Shown here piece by piece: positions 1 to 12,033 of a stretch of 64,000 bases of DNA; positions within the stretch are counted from its first letter, which is position 1; every line of letters begins with the position of its first letter. Under the pieces are notes generated by a model. The model worked only from the letters and a program-made list of their open reading frames with translations, did not search any database and was not told where the DNA came from. The position numbers and the translations under genes are program-made. The stretch is from positions 360,904,406 to 360,968,405 of the forward strand of contig OW240912.1 of the NCBI GenBank assembly GCA_933207985.1, written 5' to 3'. This DNA comes from Pelobates cultripes (Eukaryota > Chordata > Amphibia > Anura > Pelobatidae).

Positions 1-1811
1 CCTACTGCCCACCTGGAATCCTGAAATGCCCACTAGTGGGCGGTAGGGACCAGGTTGAGGACCCATGGTATAGTGAACAACCCATCAGTTCTGAGCATTG
101 CTTGAAGTGACACAGTTAGAAGGATGTACGCACAAATGGTAAGTTTGATTGTCTGTGTTACTTTGCATAAAAAACAGATATAGAAACAGAGATAGAGGTA
201 GAAATGGTGCAATATTGTGAATGTGACAATGACATTGGCAGTATGAATAATTACTCTTTTGTGAGACAATAAAGAAACATGTGACTCTCATATGATACCT
301 GCCAAAGCACAGGTAGGAATAGAAAAGATTACCATTCCAGAACAAGTTTGTACTTTTTCCATCCTATCATCTTCTATAAAGAAACATAGCAAATAAAGTG
401 CTTTTCTGTTAGTTTAAAAAGAAGGCACTCAGAAAAGGATGATCAGTCGACAGAGTCCTGACCAAAAACTCAAATGGCTTCTGTGAGACAATAAAGAAAC
501 CAATGTAAAATATGTGACTCTCATATGATACCTGCCAAAGCACAGGTAGGCTTTTCTTTATCGTTGTGTCTCTTTCTGTTTCCCTTGACCTCAGATATTC
601 CTGACTATTCTTTGGTACGTTAGTCCGGCCATTCTAAGGTCCGGTATACGTCACCTATCAGTCCTCTGTGGCACACAGTTCTACGTGCTGGATCATTCTG
701 TAATCTTGACAAGTCCTGACCAAAAATTCAAATGGCTTTTCTTTTCATTTGTGAAATGTACTTTATGATGAAGTGTAGTTGCAGAGATAAGCACAATTAC
801 AGTTAAAACACTCTTTCTCGTTTAGCATGTCTACTAAACTGTTAACTATTAAAAGAAAGTGGTTAGATGTCTCAGCCCAAACTACATATCTAAAGACATA
901 TCTCCCTATTCCCACACTATACATTTATCTGTCCCAAATGTTGTGTATCTTCCCATAACTCCTCTTTCCCCCATTTGAGGACCTCTATATAAAGCCCAAT
1001 TTGTGTCTCTCTCACTATATCACCTTTTCCTCCACAACTTGTGTGTTTTTGGTGTAGCATTCTGCAAAACATGTTTTTATTTTTTTTGTGCAAAAATCAT
1101 AAAGAGTTGATCATGCAGAAATATAACATATCAATGAGGATAAAACTGCATTTCAATGAGGCTAAAAACGGCATAATTTGCGAAGTCTTCCAAATATGAC
1201 ATCTCAGTTTAGTTGATGGTGGTCATGGTGTCTAGTGGATCGTAGGTATACTTATCTAAAGCATTGCCTCGCAGTCACAACCATCTTCATCCTGATGAAC
1301 AACTTCATCTGCCAGGAGCTGTGTTAGTGTGTGAATGTTTTGGCTGAGTTACATGTCAGTTCTTCTTGCCTTTACGTGTCATATCTGCTGACGGGATTTG
1401 TACAGAAACATTTTGCCAAATTACAGTGGTAGCATGGTGATACCATCTACATTAGTCAGACAGGTCAAAAAATGTTTCAAGAATGCCAAGTTAAAGTGAT
1501 ACAAAGCTGTTGTCTGCCAAAAAAGTGCAAACAAGCTCAAGTCCTCATGGGTTTTTCCTCTGGTTAAATCAGAATTTTTCCTTCTTTAAAGGACAACTGT
1601 CACCTCAAAACTATTTTTAATATCATAACACTGTCATCAACTAAACTTTGATAAAATGCATTTTTTTTTTTTAAATGTGCTGCAGGAAAATAATATATAT
1701 TTCATTAGTAGATAAGAAACATTTGAATGACTATTTCTTCAAACATAAAAGTCAAGATTTATGAAAAATATGGCAGAATAAATTGTCAAGCCATGTATTA
1801 CTTAAACTACT
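1..1811. repeat. 5' flank of duplication unit 1, no gene
   Basis: No coding region is supported here. Bases from about 60 to 430 are repeated with few differences at 19,886-20,215, 22,490-22,860 and 37,440-37,800, and the rest (about 700-1,811) matches 22,900-23,983. This shows the stretch is the left part of a tandem duplication that also carries a keratin gene. A short internal duplication places the sequence at about 262-316 again at 483-549. An uninterrupted TTAA at 803-806 is the empty site for the MITE present at 20,368. Confidence 0.75.
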
Positions 1812-2199
1812 TTAACTCCTTAAGGACTGAGCCAATTGCAGAAGTTGTGATCAAAACAAAACGTAAACAAAACCTTGAATTTGCGCTATATGTGTGTTCA
1901 GGCGTAATTCACCCATTCAAACTTAGAGTTCATATTTGATTGTGTGTGAAAAATGCAAAAAACTAAATTGAACTCTAATTTTGGCCAGCGTTTGTGACTA
2001 AGTGGCTACTACAAAAGACTGGACATACCCCATTTGCAATACCCTGGGTTGTCTTCTTGTATAAATGGTATGCCATCATGGGGCTAATTCTCATTCCTGG
2101 CTACCATACGGTCTCAAAGGCAACATAATCAATAGGGGAAATTTCAATGTGAAAAAAAGGAAATTCAAGCCTTATATTTGACTCAGTAACTTTTGAAAA

Positions 2200-2463
2200 C
2201 ACCATAAAACCTGTACATGGGGGGTACTGTTATACTCAGGAGACTTTGCAGAATACAAATATTAGCGTTTTGAAACAGTAAAATGTATCACAACAATTAT
2301 ATCATTAGTGATAGTACCACTTGTGTTTGAAAATGCAAACAACTGAATTTTTATTGACAATGTCATCGTTGTGACATGTTTTACTGTTTTTAAAAGCTAA
2401 TATTTGTGTTCAGTGAAGTCTCCCGAGTTAAACAGTAACCTCCATGTACAGGTTTTATGGTGT
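2200..2463. repeat. Internal imperfect palindrome of the MITE
   Basis: The left arm (about 2,200-2,268, containing accataaaacctgtacatg) is the imperfect reverse complement of the right arm (about 2,392-2,463, containing catgtacaggttttatggt), with about 120 bases between. The same foldback is seen in the other copies at about 24,365-24,605 and 49,880-50,145, so it belongs to the element. Confidence 0.75.
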
Positions 2464-2589
2464 CCTAGAAAGTAACAGGATTAAATATAAGGCTTGCGAG
2501 TCAAATTCTCTCGACTTTCTGCCTGGGTTGTCGGGCAGGTCCCTCAGATAGTAATTAATAAAATGACTTGATTATGTAAAAATATTATA

Positions 2590-2614
2590 TAAATATATTT
2601 GTAGAATTTAAATA

Positions 2615-2656
<42 letters not shown>

Positions 2657-2921
2657 AAAATTATTTTTATTTATATATATCTATATACACATGTAGATAG
2701 ATAGATAGATACATACATATATGCATTTATAACATAATTCTAAAGGTATTTTGAATTTAATATATATGTATATTAATATCAAAAGACAGAACAATTTTCT
2801 TTACATATTTTTTTAAATATTTATTTATTTAGGGTTTTTTTCAATTTATTTTTTGATTATTTTTATTATATATAATTATATATATGTAAAATTAACATCA
2901 TTCTATGTATTTCTTTGATTG

Positions 2922-2956
<35 letters not shown>
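2590..2956. repeat. AT-rich stretch with (TA)n and GATA microsatellites
   Basis: Runs of TA dinucleotides occur near 2,618-2,653 and 2,927-2,956, with a short GATA run near 2,694-2,712. They form the middle of the MITE. The Penelope-like element begins immediately after the second TA run. Confidence 0.9.
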
Positions 2957-2959
<3 letters not shown>

Positions 2960-3979
2960 CAAAAAATAAGAGATGCACTCTAAGGACTTATATAATCAAT
3001 AGAAAAGTATTTATTAAAAAGAAGGTTTACATAATAAGATCGACGTTTCGACCCCTCAGGGTCTTCCTCAAGATCAATATGTCTAAATCTGTGAAATCAA
3101 TAAATAGTAAATTTAGGAAAGTACTCACCAATGGTGAACTGCCTCCCTCACCTTCTCCGTGCATACCCGGAAGTGAACCCGCGATCACGTGATGTGTCGT
3201 GATGCCGACGTGATGACGTGTGACTGGTTGCTAAGATACCAGTGAAACAAATCGTGAATAAGAGTGTATGTAATACCGCTGTATAATTGAATATATAACA
3301 GTGTATGTATGCTGTGGAATGACTAGTATACTTTACATTGCAATACACAAATAAAGTGACAAGTGCAAATAAATAAATAACAGTGCAAAGATAAAAAAGT
3401 GTGTTAACCCACTACAAACAAAACTTATGTGTGTTACATAAATACCAGTGTATAATATTCTACTACCTTCTGTCAATTAGTCCAATAATACAAGGAAGGA
3501 ACACATATAGTTATAATAGATATCTCCTAAGGCTAAAGCAGAGTACCGGTTTAACAAGACGATCAGGGCAGTGCAGAACAAAACCGTAACCCAACAGATG
3601 TGTGTTATCTTAAAGCTATATATCAGCATAAGTAAATTAGAGATCAAAGATAGACCATTAGATCAAAAATATAATGCTCATTCTCAGAGAGCTATATACT
3701 ATTAATCCATCAATCACAAATAATAAACGAGAAAAAAAATGTTTCAATAGTTAGAATGTTCATAGACCTATCCAAAGAAAAATAGTAATATGTACGGACA
3801 AAATCTAATCAAGTCTCACAAAAACACAGAAAATGTAATGTTTTCATTCAGCCCCCTAGGGGCAACTGTATCCAATCGATGTATCCATTGGGCCTCTCGT
3901 TGTAATAACATCTTGGATCTATCTCCACCTCTTGGCATTGGGGGGATATGATCAATGGCAGTAAACCTTAAAGAAGGAA
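2957..3979 (-). repeat. Left inverted arm of Penelope-like element 1
   Basis: This is the reverse complement of 5,750-6,830. A stretch that translates to 62 residues is identical between the arms (3,401-3,589 on + and 6,181-6,369 on -), and few differences are visible elsewhere. One difference is a roughly 20-bp tandem duplication (gaggtggagatag motif) near 5,790-5,822 in the right arm only. Confidence 0.9.
3042..3072 (-). ncRNA. Hammerhead-ribozyme-like core in left arm
   Basis: On the minus strand the order is TTGAGGA, one A, a 5-bp stem GACCC/GGGTC (3,059-3,063 with 3,050-3,054) closed by a 4-base loop, then GAAAC (3,045-3,049) and GTC. This follows the hammerhead layout CUGANGA-stem II-GAAA. 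Deviations are U for the first C and an extra A before stem II. Hammerhead motifs with very short stem III are reported for Penelope-like elements. Activity is not shown. Confidence 0.5.
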
Positions 3980-3980
3980 T

Positions 3981-5910
3981 TTGACACCGGGAGAAAGGAT
4001 CGCACTTAGGGATCTTAGACAAGACCCCAACATTATAATTCGATCAGCTGATAAGGGTGGTGCCACAGTCATTCAGTCATATAGCAATTATCAAATCGAA
4101 ATATACAGGCAACTAAATGACACATCAACATATGCCAGACTTACTTTCGATCCTACAAAGAAATTTCAAAGGAGAATACAAAATCACATTGATCTGGGAA
4201 AACAAATGTAATACTTTGATTTAAACACTGCACAATTTTTGTTTGTGAAATATCCAAAGCACCCTGTGCTATACACCTTCCCTAAGATCCACAAAGACCC
4301 CATACGACCACCAGGGAGACCCATAGTCTCTGCCAATGACAGCCTACTAGAACCAATTGCGAAATATATCGACATTTTCATCAAAGATAGTGTACTGGCT
4401 TTATCCACATGCCTGCGCGATACACAAGATTTTATGTCTAGGATCACTCAGGATCCCTTCATTGACACCACAGCATTATTGGTAACAATGGATGTTCAAA
4501 GCCTATATACCATAATACCCCATGGGGATGGCATACAAGCACTTAGAGATGTCCTCGTACAATCTTCTGTATATGAGGGACCACCCATTGAATTTCTCAT
4601 GGAATTCCTTTCCATAGCACTCTCCTGTAATTACTTTAAATTTGAAAACCAATTTTTTCTTCAATTAGCTGGCACTGCGATGGGGGCGGCCATGGCACCA
4701 TCATATGCCAATGCTTATATGTATATGTTCGAACAAACCCACATTCTACAAAGATATGGACAATACATTAGACACTACTAACGATTTGTGGACGATCTTT
4801 TTCTTATTTGGATTGGAACGCCAGACCATTTGGAAAATATGATCACGGAAATTAATCAATTACCAACACTGGTCAGATTGACTGTTCAATATGATGTGGA
4901 ATCAATTAAATTTTTGGATGTGACAATATGAAAAGTGACAAACTGGAATTCACGCTTCATCGGAAAAAGACCGACCGAAATACCTTGCTTATGGCTTCTA
5001 GCTTTCATCCACAATAGTTTAAACGGTCATTATCCATATCTCAATTTTTAAGAGTTCTTAGATACAACACAGAAATAGAAAGATGCAACATTCAGATTGA
5101 AGAAATGTGGGAAAGATTTAGAGAACGAGGATATTCATTGCGTGTATTAAAATTGGCTAAGACGAAAGCATTGGAAATTTGTAACAAGGAGAGAAATGAT
5201 CCAACAACAAGAAATACATCTAGTAAATCTTCCAAACCTAGAATTTACCTCCCGATGACATTCCATACAGGTACACCTAAAATCATACAACCCATCTACA
5301 AGCATTGGGGAATACTTCGATCTGATAAAACATTACCTGATTGGTTCCAGGAGATGCCAGTCTTAAGTTACAAAAGGAACAAAAACTTAAAAGATCTTTT
5401 GGTGAAAAATGATCCAGTAGCATGTTATCGCAAAACCACAACAATCTCTAAAAAGGGATGTTACAAATGCAGTGGATGTGTGTGACGTGTGGTCACATGG
5501 TCAGTGGTATGACTTTTGCACACCCACATAGTGGTCAAAAAATTAAAATATCACAGTATATTACCTGTACCACTGACCATGTGATATACATGATCACATG
5601 TCCCTGCGGTCTCTCATATGTGGGGAAGACCGACTTAACAGTACGGGATCGGATAAGAGGACATCGGTCGACCATCGTGACGGCATTTAGAGATCAACAG
5701 AGTGACAAGCCTGTGGCTAAACATTTTTTGACCATGGGACACAGATTACCTTCTTTAAGGTTTACTGCCATTGATCATATCCCCCCAAGAGGTGGAGATA
5801 GAGGTGCCAAGAGGTGGAGATAGATCCAAGATGTTATTACAACGAGAGGCCCAATGGATACATCGATTGGATACAGTTGCCCCTAGGGGGCTGAATGAAA
5901 ACATTACATT
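3981..5910 (+). pseudogene. Degraded Penelope-type reverse transcriptase / GIY-YIG endonuclease
   Basis: Recognisable blocks in order are ADKGGATVI, PKIHKDPIRPPGRPIVS, an SLYTIIPH block, GTAMGAAMAPSYAN, the catalytic FVDD box (4,785-4,796), then a cysteine cluster (YKCSGC near 5,463) and CPCGLSYVGKT of the GIY-YIG domain (5,599-5,631). These define a Penelope-like polymerase, which acts with its endonuclease in target-primed reverse transcription. The reading frame is broken: in-frame stops at 4,209-4,211 and 4,779-4,781, a further stop near 4,929 and several frame changes up to 5,480. No complete protein can be made. The N-terminal part is missing. Confidence 0.85.
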
Positions 5911-6830
5911 TGCTGTGTTTTTGTGAGAATTGATTAGATTTTGTCCGTACATATTACAATTTTTCTTTGGATAGGTCTATGAACATTCTAACTATTGAAA
6001 GAATAATTTTCATTAGTTTTATTGAAAAAATTTTTTTCTCGTTTATTATTTGTGATTGATGGATTAATAGTATATAGCTCTCTGAGAATGAGCATTATTG
6101 TTTTTGATCTAATGGTCTATCTTTGATCTCTAATTTACTTATGCTGATATATAGCTTTAAGATAACACACATCTGTTGGGTTACGGTTTTGTTCTGCACT
6201 GCCCTGATCGTCTTGTTAAACCGGTACTCTGCTTTAGCCTTAGGAGATATCTATTATAACTATATGTGTTCCTTCCTTGTATTATTGGACTAATTGACAG
6301 AAGGTAGTAGAATATTATACACTGGTATTTATGTAACACACATAAGTTTTGTTTGTAGTGGGTTAACACACTTTTTTATCTTTGCACTGTTATTTATTTA
6401 TTTGCACTTGTCACTTTATTTGTGTATTGCAAAGTAAAGTATACTAGTCATTCCACTGCATACATACACTGTTATATATTCAATTATACAGCGGTATTAC
6501 ATACGCTCTTATTCACGATTTGTTTCACTGGTATCTTAGCAACCAGTCACACGTCATCACGTCGGCATCACGACACATCACGTGATCGCGGGTTCACTTC
6601 CGGGTATGCACGGAGAGGGTGAGGGAGGCAGTTCACCATTGGTGAGTACTTTCCTAAATTTACTATTTATTGATTTCACAGATTTAGACATATTGATCTT
6701 GAGGAAGACCCTGAGGGGTTGAAACGTCGATCTTATTATGTAAACCTTCTTTTTTAATAAATACTTTTCTATTGATTATATAAGTCCTTAGAGTGCATCT
6801 CTTTTTTTTTTTGTTCATATATTCCATAAC
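5750..6830 (+). repeat. Right inverted arm (3' end) of Penelope-like element 1
   Basis: It contains the C-terminal end of the endonuclease reading frame (to about 5,925) and the 3' untranslated region. It pairs with 2,957-3,979. The outer flank also shows a short inverted relation: the segment at 6,905-6,930 is the reverse complement of the MITE sequence near 2,904-2,930. Confidence 0.88.
6698..6729 (+). ncRNA. Hammerhead-ribozyme-like core in right arm
   Basis: TTGAGGA (6,699-6,705), an extra A, stem GACCC (6,707-6,711) with GGGTT (6,716-6,720, one wobble pair), then GAAAC (6,721-6,725) and GTC. It is the partner of the minus-strand motif at 3,042-3,072, with one change in the stem that keeps pairing through G-U. 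Confidence 0.5.
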
Positions 6831-6997
6831 GTGGGATTACACCAAGGCACTAAGAAATTCATTTTGAATTGGAGAAAGGGTGTGCCAAGCTTTCTGATTT
6901 ATATATATATACATACAATCAAAGAAATACATATTAATATTAAAATACACTTTTATTAATGTTGTATGTATGTGTATGTGTATATAAAAGTACTTAG

Positions 6998-7030
<33 letters not shown>

Positions 7031-7033
<3 letters not shown>

Positions 7034-7575
7034 AACAGAGTGTTGGGGATGGTGGTCAGGGGTGTATATCTGGCACCCAGACTTTTGCACAGCCACTATC
7101 CTGACATGTGGGTAAGCACATGCAGCCCCAGGGAAAGTTAAGTTTAAATGTAGTTTTTTTTTCCTCTGTTGTTATTTGGGTCCCTGGGGTGGAGTATTCG
7201 GAAGAGCAGGGTGGGCCGATTCTCCACCCACTGTCAGAGTGGTTGTGCATGAGTCCAGCCCAGGTTTCCCATAGAGTTCTGGCTCACTGCCTAACGAGGT
7301 CATTAGCCTCACCTGTAGGGGCTGTGAGCAGCTATATAACTGCAGTTAAAGCAGGGTGAAGTGAGGGAAGTGTTTTGGAGGAGAAAGAAAGTGTTTTGTG
7401 GAGAAAGAAGATTTGCTGTTCATTGTATCCTGTTACTTCACAACAACAGAAAATAAACAGGCCAGAGGCCCTTTTGAAACTGGACTTTGTCTTGACCTGG
7501 TTTTCTTACCCTAGAGGGCTGTGCGGTTGCCAAAAGATCCTGGACAAACACACACAGGAAAGTAAGTTTGTCACA
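7031..7575 (+). repeat. 5' LTR
   Basis: 545 bases, beginning TGTAACAGAG and ending TTTGTCACA (TG...CA). It contains AATAAA near 7,451. A putative primer-binding site starts at about 7,578 (tggtggagaatgcgggc); I did not match it to a particular tRNA. Confidence 0.93.
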
Positions 7576-7650
7576 TATGGTGGAGAATGCGGGCACTGCA
7601 CTAAAGAAGCCTGTGGGTATTAACTGGAAGCCAAACAAGCCTGTAGAAAT

Positions 7651-10182
7651 ATGGAGGAAGTTGTGAAAGTCTTGTTGCAAACTACAGCTGCACAGCAAAA
7701 GGCTACAGCCGTACAGCAGGAGGCTACAGCTGCACAACAGGAAAATATTACAGCCCTACAGCAACTGGTAATTACGCAAAAGGCCAACACAGATGCTTTG
7801 ATCCAGCAGGTTATGGCAGCCCAAGCTGAGGCAAACCGCCTGCTCAGAGAGGAGCAACATCAGGCCACCAGTATGATACAGAAGGAGATACAGGCTTTGA
7901 CCAAGGGACTGACCAGAGTCTCGGATGGGACGCAGTCCGAGGTTAAAATGATCAGAGCCAGCCGTTACCTGCAGAAGATGACACCTACAGATGATGTGGA
8001 AGCATACCTGCTAGCTTTTGAGAGGACAGCTGAGAGAGAAGAGTGGCCGGTGAGTGAGTGGGCAAGCATACTGGCACCTTTTCTTATTGGAGAACCCCAG
8101 AAGGCTTTCTATGACCTGGAACCAGCACAGGCAGGGGTCTACTCCAAATTGAAGGCTGAGATCCTTGCACGACTTGGTGTGACTATGGCAGTTCGTGCCC
8201 AAAGATTTCATGCCTGGACTTTCAACCAAGAGAAGCCTATCCGCTCCCAGATGTTTGACCTGATACATCTGGCTAGGAAGTGGTTACAACCAGAAATAAA
8301 TACGGCAAGCCATATCATGGAACTTCTTGTGATGGACAGATTCCTGCGGGGCTTGCCTGCTTCACTGCGTCGATGGGTCAGTCAGAGTGATCCACAAACA
8401 GCTGATGAGTTAATTGGTTTGGTGGAAAGATATGTGGCTGCAGATGACAGACAGTGGCTCAACAACACAAAGGCTAAGCAGAGAGTTAAGACTCCAGCTC
8501 CTGAAAGACCTGGTAAGATTTTTCAAGATTTCAGAGACACAGAGGAACAAGAGACATATTCTCAGGGACCCCATACGCTTATGCCTAGAAATGTTAATCC
8601 TGGAAAAGGGTTTAGGTGGGGGACAGTTAATAATATGAAATGTTTCCGGTGTAATGAACCTGGACATAAAGCTAGAGACTGTCCCTTGATTGATGAACCG
8701 ATGCAATGCAATATGATTAATCAGGATGTACAATTGTCTTGTTTGCTGAATTGTATGGAATCTGCTGTTGCCAACTGTAGTCACAATCCACAGATATGTT
8801 CCATAAGGGTGAATGGGAAAGAGGTTAGAGCTCTATTAGACTCCGGAAGTATGGTGACATTGATAACAAAATGCCTTGTACCTGAAGCCGATGTTGATGC
8901 ATTTCAGAAAATTGGTATAATTTGTGTTCATGGTGACAAACGTGAATATCCTACAGCTTTGCTAAAGTTTGAAAGCCTTTTCGGTAGTGTTAATCATAGA
9001 GTGGGTGTAGTGGATAAATTGGCTTATGATGTGGTATTGGGAAGAGATTTTCCCCAATTTTTAGACTTGTGGGGGTCTACAGGAAAAATAGTTCATGATT
9101 GTATAGCAAATGATTCTAGAAATGTGTTCCCTTTTTCTGACATAGAATGGGAAGGACTAGGCATAAGACCAGGGAAGGCTGAAGCCTCAAGTCACAGGCC
9201 AGCTTTAGTAGGAGATGACCAGGGCCACGATAGTCAGGAGACCGATAACGATCAGGATCAAGGCATTAACTTCCCTGAATTAGAAGTCAGTCCTGTTAAC
9301 TTCAGGAAAGCGCAGTGGGAAGACCCCACTCTTGCAGAGGCCCGAAAAAATATCCAGGTTTCAACTGATGATCCAGTACAACTAGATAGAGCCCCTTCTT
9401 TTCCTTATTTTGAGGTACAGAATGATTTGATCTATAGAGTAGAGAAAAAGGGGATGGATGTTGTAAAACAACTACTTGTTCCTAAGCCCTTCAGACATAC
9501 AGTCCTAAATCTTGCACACAGCCATATCCTGGGGGGACATTTAGGCATAGAAAAAACAAGAGAAAGAGTCTTACAGAGGTTTTACTGGCCTGGGGTGTTC
9601 GCTTCAGTTGCAAATTATTGTTCTTCTTGTCCTGAATGCCAACACACCGCCCCTTTTAAGGCATATCGCAGTCCTCTGGTACCATTGCCTATAATAGAAA
9701 TACCTTTTGAGAGGATTGCAATGGACTTGGTGGGTCCTCTGGTAAAGTCTGCAAGGGGGCATCAGTATATATTGGTGATTCTGGATTATGCTACCAAGTA
9801 CCCAGAAGCAATACCCCTACGTAACACCTCTGCAAAGACAATAGCGAGAGAACTCATGCTCATGTTTAGCCGGGTGGGCATACCAAAAGAAATTTTGACA
9901 GATCAGGGTACACCATTTATGTCTAAAGTTACAAAGGAGTTATGCAAACTACTTCAAATTAAACATCTTAGGACTTCTGTTTATCATCCCCAGACAGACG
10001 GACTGGTAGAACGGTTTAACAAGACCTTAAAAAGTATGTTAAGAAAAGTAATTGACAAAGATGGTAAGAATTGGGACTGCTTACTACCCTATCTAATGTT
10101 CTCCATAAGGGAGGTGCCACAAGCTTCTACGGGCTTCTCTCCTTTTGAGCTTCTATATGCCATCATCCCAGAGGTCTACTAG
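7651..10182 (+). CDS. Gag-protease-integrase polyprotein of the gypsy element
   Basis: 843 codons from the ATG at 7,651. The N-terminal about 75 residues are a Gln/Ala-rich, probably coiled-coil stretch, followed by a retrotransposon capsid-like region and a CCHC zinc knuckle ([14 protein letters not shown], from residue 331). An aspartic protease motif (LLDSGS near residue 395, LGRDFP later) follows. Then comes the integrase: an HHCC zinc domain (HSHILGGH... CSSCPEC, about 623-664) and a catalytic triad D692, D751, E787 (D-58-D-35-E). The frame ends just after the core at 10,182 because of a frame change near 10,158-10,161; the downstream frame continues the integrase C-terminus. Whether the change is a mutation or part of normal expression cannot be told from one copy, but its place inside a domain favours mutation. 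Confidence 0.93.
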   Translation: MEEVVKVLLQTTAAQQKATAVQQEATAAQQENITALQQLVITQKANTDALIQQVMAAQAEANRLLREEQHQATSMIQKEIQALTKGLTRVSDGTQSEVKMIRASRYLQKMTPTDDVEAYLLAFERTAEREEWPVSEWASILAPFLIGEPQKAFYDLEPAQAGVYSKLKAEILARLGVTMAVRAQRFHAWTFNQEKPIRSQMFDLIHLARKWLQPEINTASHIMELLVMDRFLRGLPASLRRWVSQSDPQTADELIGLVERYVAADDRQWLNNTKAKQRVKTPAPERPGKIFQDFRDTEEQETYSQGPHTLMPRNVNPGKGFRWGTVNNMKCFRCNEPGHKARDCPLIDEPMQCNMINQDVQLSCLLNCMESAVANCSHNPQICSIRVNGKEVRALLDSGSMVTLITKCLVPEADVDAFQKIGIICVHGDKREYPTALLKFESLFGSVNHRVGVVDKLAYDVVLGRDFPQFLDLWGSTGKIVHDCIANDSRNVFPFSDIEWEGLGIRPGKAEASSHRPALVGDDQGHDSQETDNDQDQGINFPELEVSPVNFRKAQWEDPTLAEARKNIQVSTDDPVQLDRAPSFPYFEVQNDLIYRVEKKGMDVVKQLLVPKPFRHTVLNLAHSHILGGHLGIEKTRERVLQRFYWPGVFASVANYCSSCPECQHTAPFKAYRSPLVPLPIIEIPFERIAMDLVGPLVKSARGHQYILVILDYATKYPEAIPLRNTSAKTIARELMLMFSRVGIPKEILTDQGTPFMSKVTKELCKLLQIKHLRTSVYHPQTDGLVERFNKTLKSMLRKVIDKDGKNWDCLLPYLMFSIREVPQASTGFSPFELLYAIIPEVY

Positions 10183-12011
10183 ATATAGCAAAAGAAACCT
10201 GGGAACAGGAATCCAATCCGTACCGTAGTGTAATTGAGCACATAGCTCAAATGCAAGATAGGATGGCGGCTGTCATGCCAATAGTTAAAGAACATATGCA
10301 GAAAGCCCAAGATGCCCAGAAAAACAGTTATAATAAAAATGCCAGACTGAGAGTTTTTCACCCAGGAGACAGGGTACTTGTTTTGGTCCCTACAGTAGAA
10401 AATAAATTTCTAGCATCTTGGCATGGCCCATATGAGGTTATTGAACAGGTTGGAGAAGTTAATTATAAAGTGAGACAACCCGATAGGAGGAAACCTGAGC
10501 AAATATATCATATTAATTTACTAAAACCCTGGAAGGACAGAGAGGTCTTAACTACTTCAGTTGTCACTGATAAGACTAGTAGTGAACTTGAAGTAAATAT
10601 ACCAGACACCCTGTCCCCCCACCAGAAACAGGAAGTAAGGGACTTCATTGGTAGAAACCGGGATGTATTTTCTGTAGTTCCGGGCAGGACTAACGTTATC
10701 AAGCATGATATTGTTACAGAACCAGGGGTGAAGATAAGCCTTAAACCATACAGAATCCCAGAAGCACAGAAAGAGGCTGTAACTGCTGAAATTAAGAAAA
10801 TGTTAGATCTTGATATTATTGAGGAATCCCAAAGCGAGTGGAACAGCCCTATAGTACTGGTGCCAAAACCTGATGGCTCGATAAGATTTTGTAATGATTT
10901 TCGTAAATTAAATAGTGTGTCAAAGTTTGATGCTTATCCAATGCCTAGGGTCGATGAACTGATAGAGAGACTGGGTAAGGCTCGGTACCTGACTACTTTA
11001 GACCTGACGAAGGGTTATTGGCAAGTACCTCTTACAGACAGAGCAAAAGAAAAGACAGCTTTTTCTACATCAGGGGGATTATTCCAATACAAGGTGCTAC
11101 CATTCGGGTTACATGGGGCCCCTGCCACTTTTCAGAGACTGATTGATAGGATTTTGAAGCCTCACAGCCGTTATGCGGCCGCATACTTAGATGACATAGT
11201 CATTCACAGTCCTGACTGGGCTTCACATCTTCCCAAAGTGCAGGCAGTACTGGACTCTATCCGCTTAGCTGGTTTAACTGCTAACCCATCTAAGTGTACT
11301 ATAGGTTTGGAAGAGGCAAAATATCTGGGTTATTCGATTGGGAGAGGACTAGTTAAGCCCCAAACAGCAAAAGTGGAGGCCATACAAAATTGGCCACGCC
11401 CCCTCACTAAAAAGCAAGTTAGGACTTTCTTGGGACTTATTGGGTATTACAGGCGATTTATTCCTGGTTTTGCTACATTAGCAGCTCCTTTAACGGATCT
11501 CACAAAAGGTAAAGCCCCACTAGTGGTTAAGTGGTCAGTAGAGGCAGAAAAATCGTTTGTAACTTTGAAAGAGGCTTTGTGCACCCAACCGGTTCTGGTA
11601 ACCCCGGATTTCACTAAAGAGTTTATTGTCCAAACCGATGCATCAGAGCTTGGGTTAGGGGCAGTTCTGTCTCAGGAAATTCAGGGTGAAGAACACCCAG
11701 TGTTTTATTTAAGTAGGAAGCTGACTCCCGCTGAGAAAAATTATTCTATAGTGGAAAAGGAATGCCTTGCCATAAAATGGGCCTTAGACTCATTGAAATA
11801 TTATCTGCTGGGTAGAAAATTTAGGTTGGTCACAGACCATGCCCCCTTAACCTGGATGAGTCAAAACAAAGATAATAATGCCAGGGTGACAAGGTGGTTC
11901 CTCAGCTTACAACCATTTCATTTTACGGTTGAACATAGGCCAGGGTCTAAACATGGAAATGCTGACAGTTTGTCGCGAGAATTTGTTTTCTGTGGTCGCT
12001 CACCCCACTAG
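10161..12011 (+). CDS. Integrase C-terminus, reverse transcriptase and RNase H of the gypsy element
   Basis: The frame is open from about 10,161; the first ATG is at 10,251, giving 586 codons. Near the start is the GPY/F-type module of integrase ([18 protein letters not shown]). Reverse transcriptase blocks follow: [14 protein letters not shown], the [13 protein letters not shown] block, [13 protein letters not shown] and the catalytic YLDD at 11,184-11,195. RNase H follows with [13 protein letters not shown] (Asp at 11,637), the [11 protein letters not shown] block and TDHAPL. It ends at the stop 12,009-12,011. There is no chromodomain and no second integrase downstream, confirming the altered domain order. 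It probably needs the upstream frame for translation, so this copy is likely not autonomous unless a frameshift occurs. Confidence 0.93.
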   Translation, partial: HHPRGLLDIAKETWEQESNPYRSVIEHIAQMQDRMAAVMPIVKEHMQKAQDAQKNSYNKNARLRVFHPGDRVLVLVPTVENKFLASWHGPYEVIEQVGEVNYKVRQPDRRKPEQIYHINLLKPWKDREVLTTSVVTDKTSSELEVNIPDTLSPHQKQEVRDFIGRNRDVFSVVPGRTNVIKHDIVTEPGVKISLKPYRIPEAQKEAVTAEIKKMLDLDIIEESQSEWNSPIVLVPKPDGSIRFCNDFRKLNSVSKFDAYPMPRVDELIERLGKARYLTTLDLTKGYWQVPLTDRAKEKTAFSTSGGLFQYKVLPFGLHGAPATFQRLIDRILKPHSRYAAAYLDDIVIHSPDWASHLPKVQAVLDSIRLAGLTANPSKCTIGLEEAKYLGYSIGRGLVKPQTAKVEAIQNWPRPLTKKQVRTFLGLIGYYRRFIPGFATLAAPLTDLTKGKAPLVVKWSVEAEKSFVTLKEALCTQPVLVTPDFTKEFIVQTDASELGLGAVLSQEIQGEEHPVFYLSRKLTPAEKNYSIVEKECLAIKWALDSLKYYLLGRKFRLVTDHAPLTWMSQNKDNNARVTRWFLSLQPFHFTVEHRPGSKHGNADSLSREFVFCGRSPH

Positions 12012-12017
12012 GTCTGA

Positions 12018-12033
12018 GCTGGGGGGGAGGATA
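12018..12033 (+). other. Polypurine tract
   Basis: A G/A run (gggggggagga) lies directly before the 3' LTR at 12,034. This is the usual primer site for plus-strand DNA synthesis in LTR retrotransposons. Confidence 0.8.

Larger units (their letters stand above)
2957..6830 (+). mobile_element. Penelope-like element 1 with 1-kb inverted arms
   Basis: The central part (3,981-5,910) codes on the plus strand for a degraded Penelope-type reverse transcriptase followed by a GIY-YIG endonuclease. It is flanked by two long inverted arms: 2,957-3,979 is the reverse complement of about 5,750-6,830. The right arm is the natural 3' end of the coding region plus its 3' untranslated part; the left arm is an inverted copy. 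Insertion is next to a (TA)n tract inside the MITE. Penelope-like elements are known for terminal repeats in varied orientations. Confidence 0.85.
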
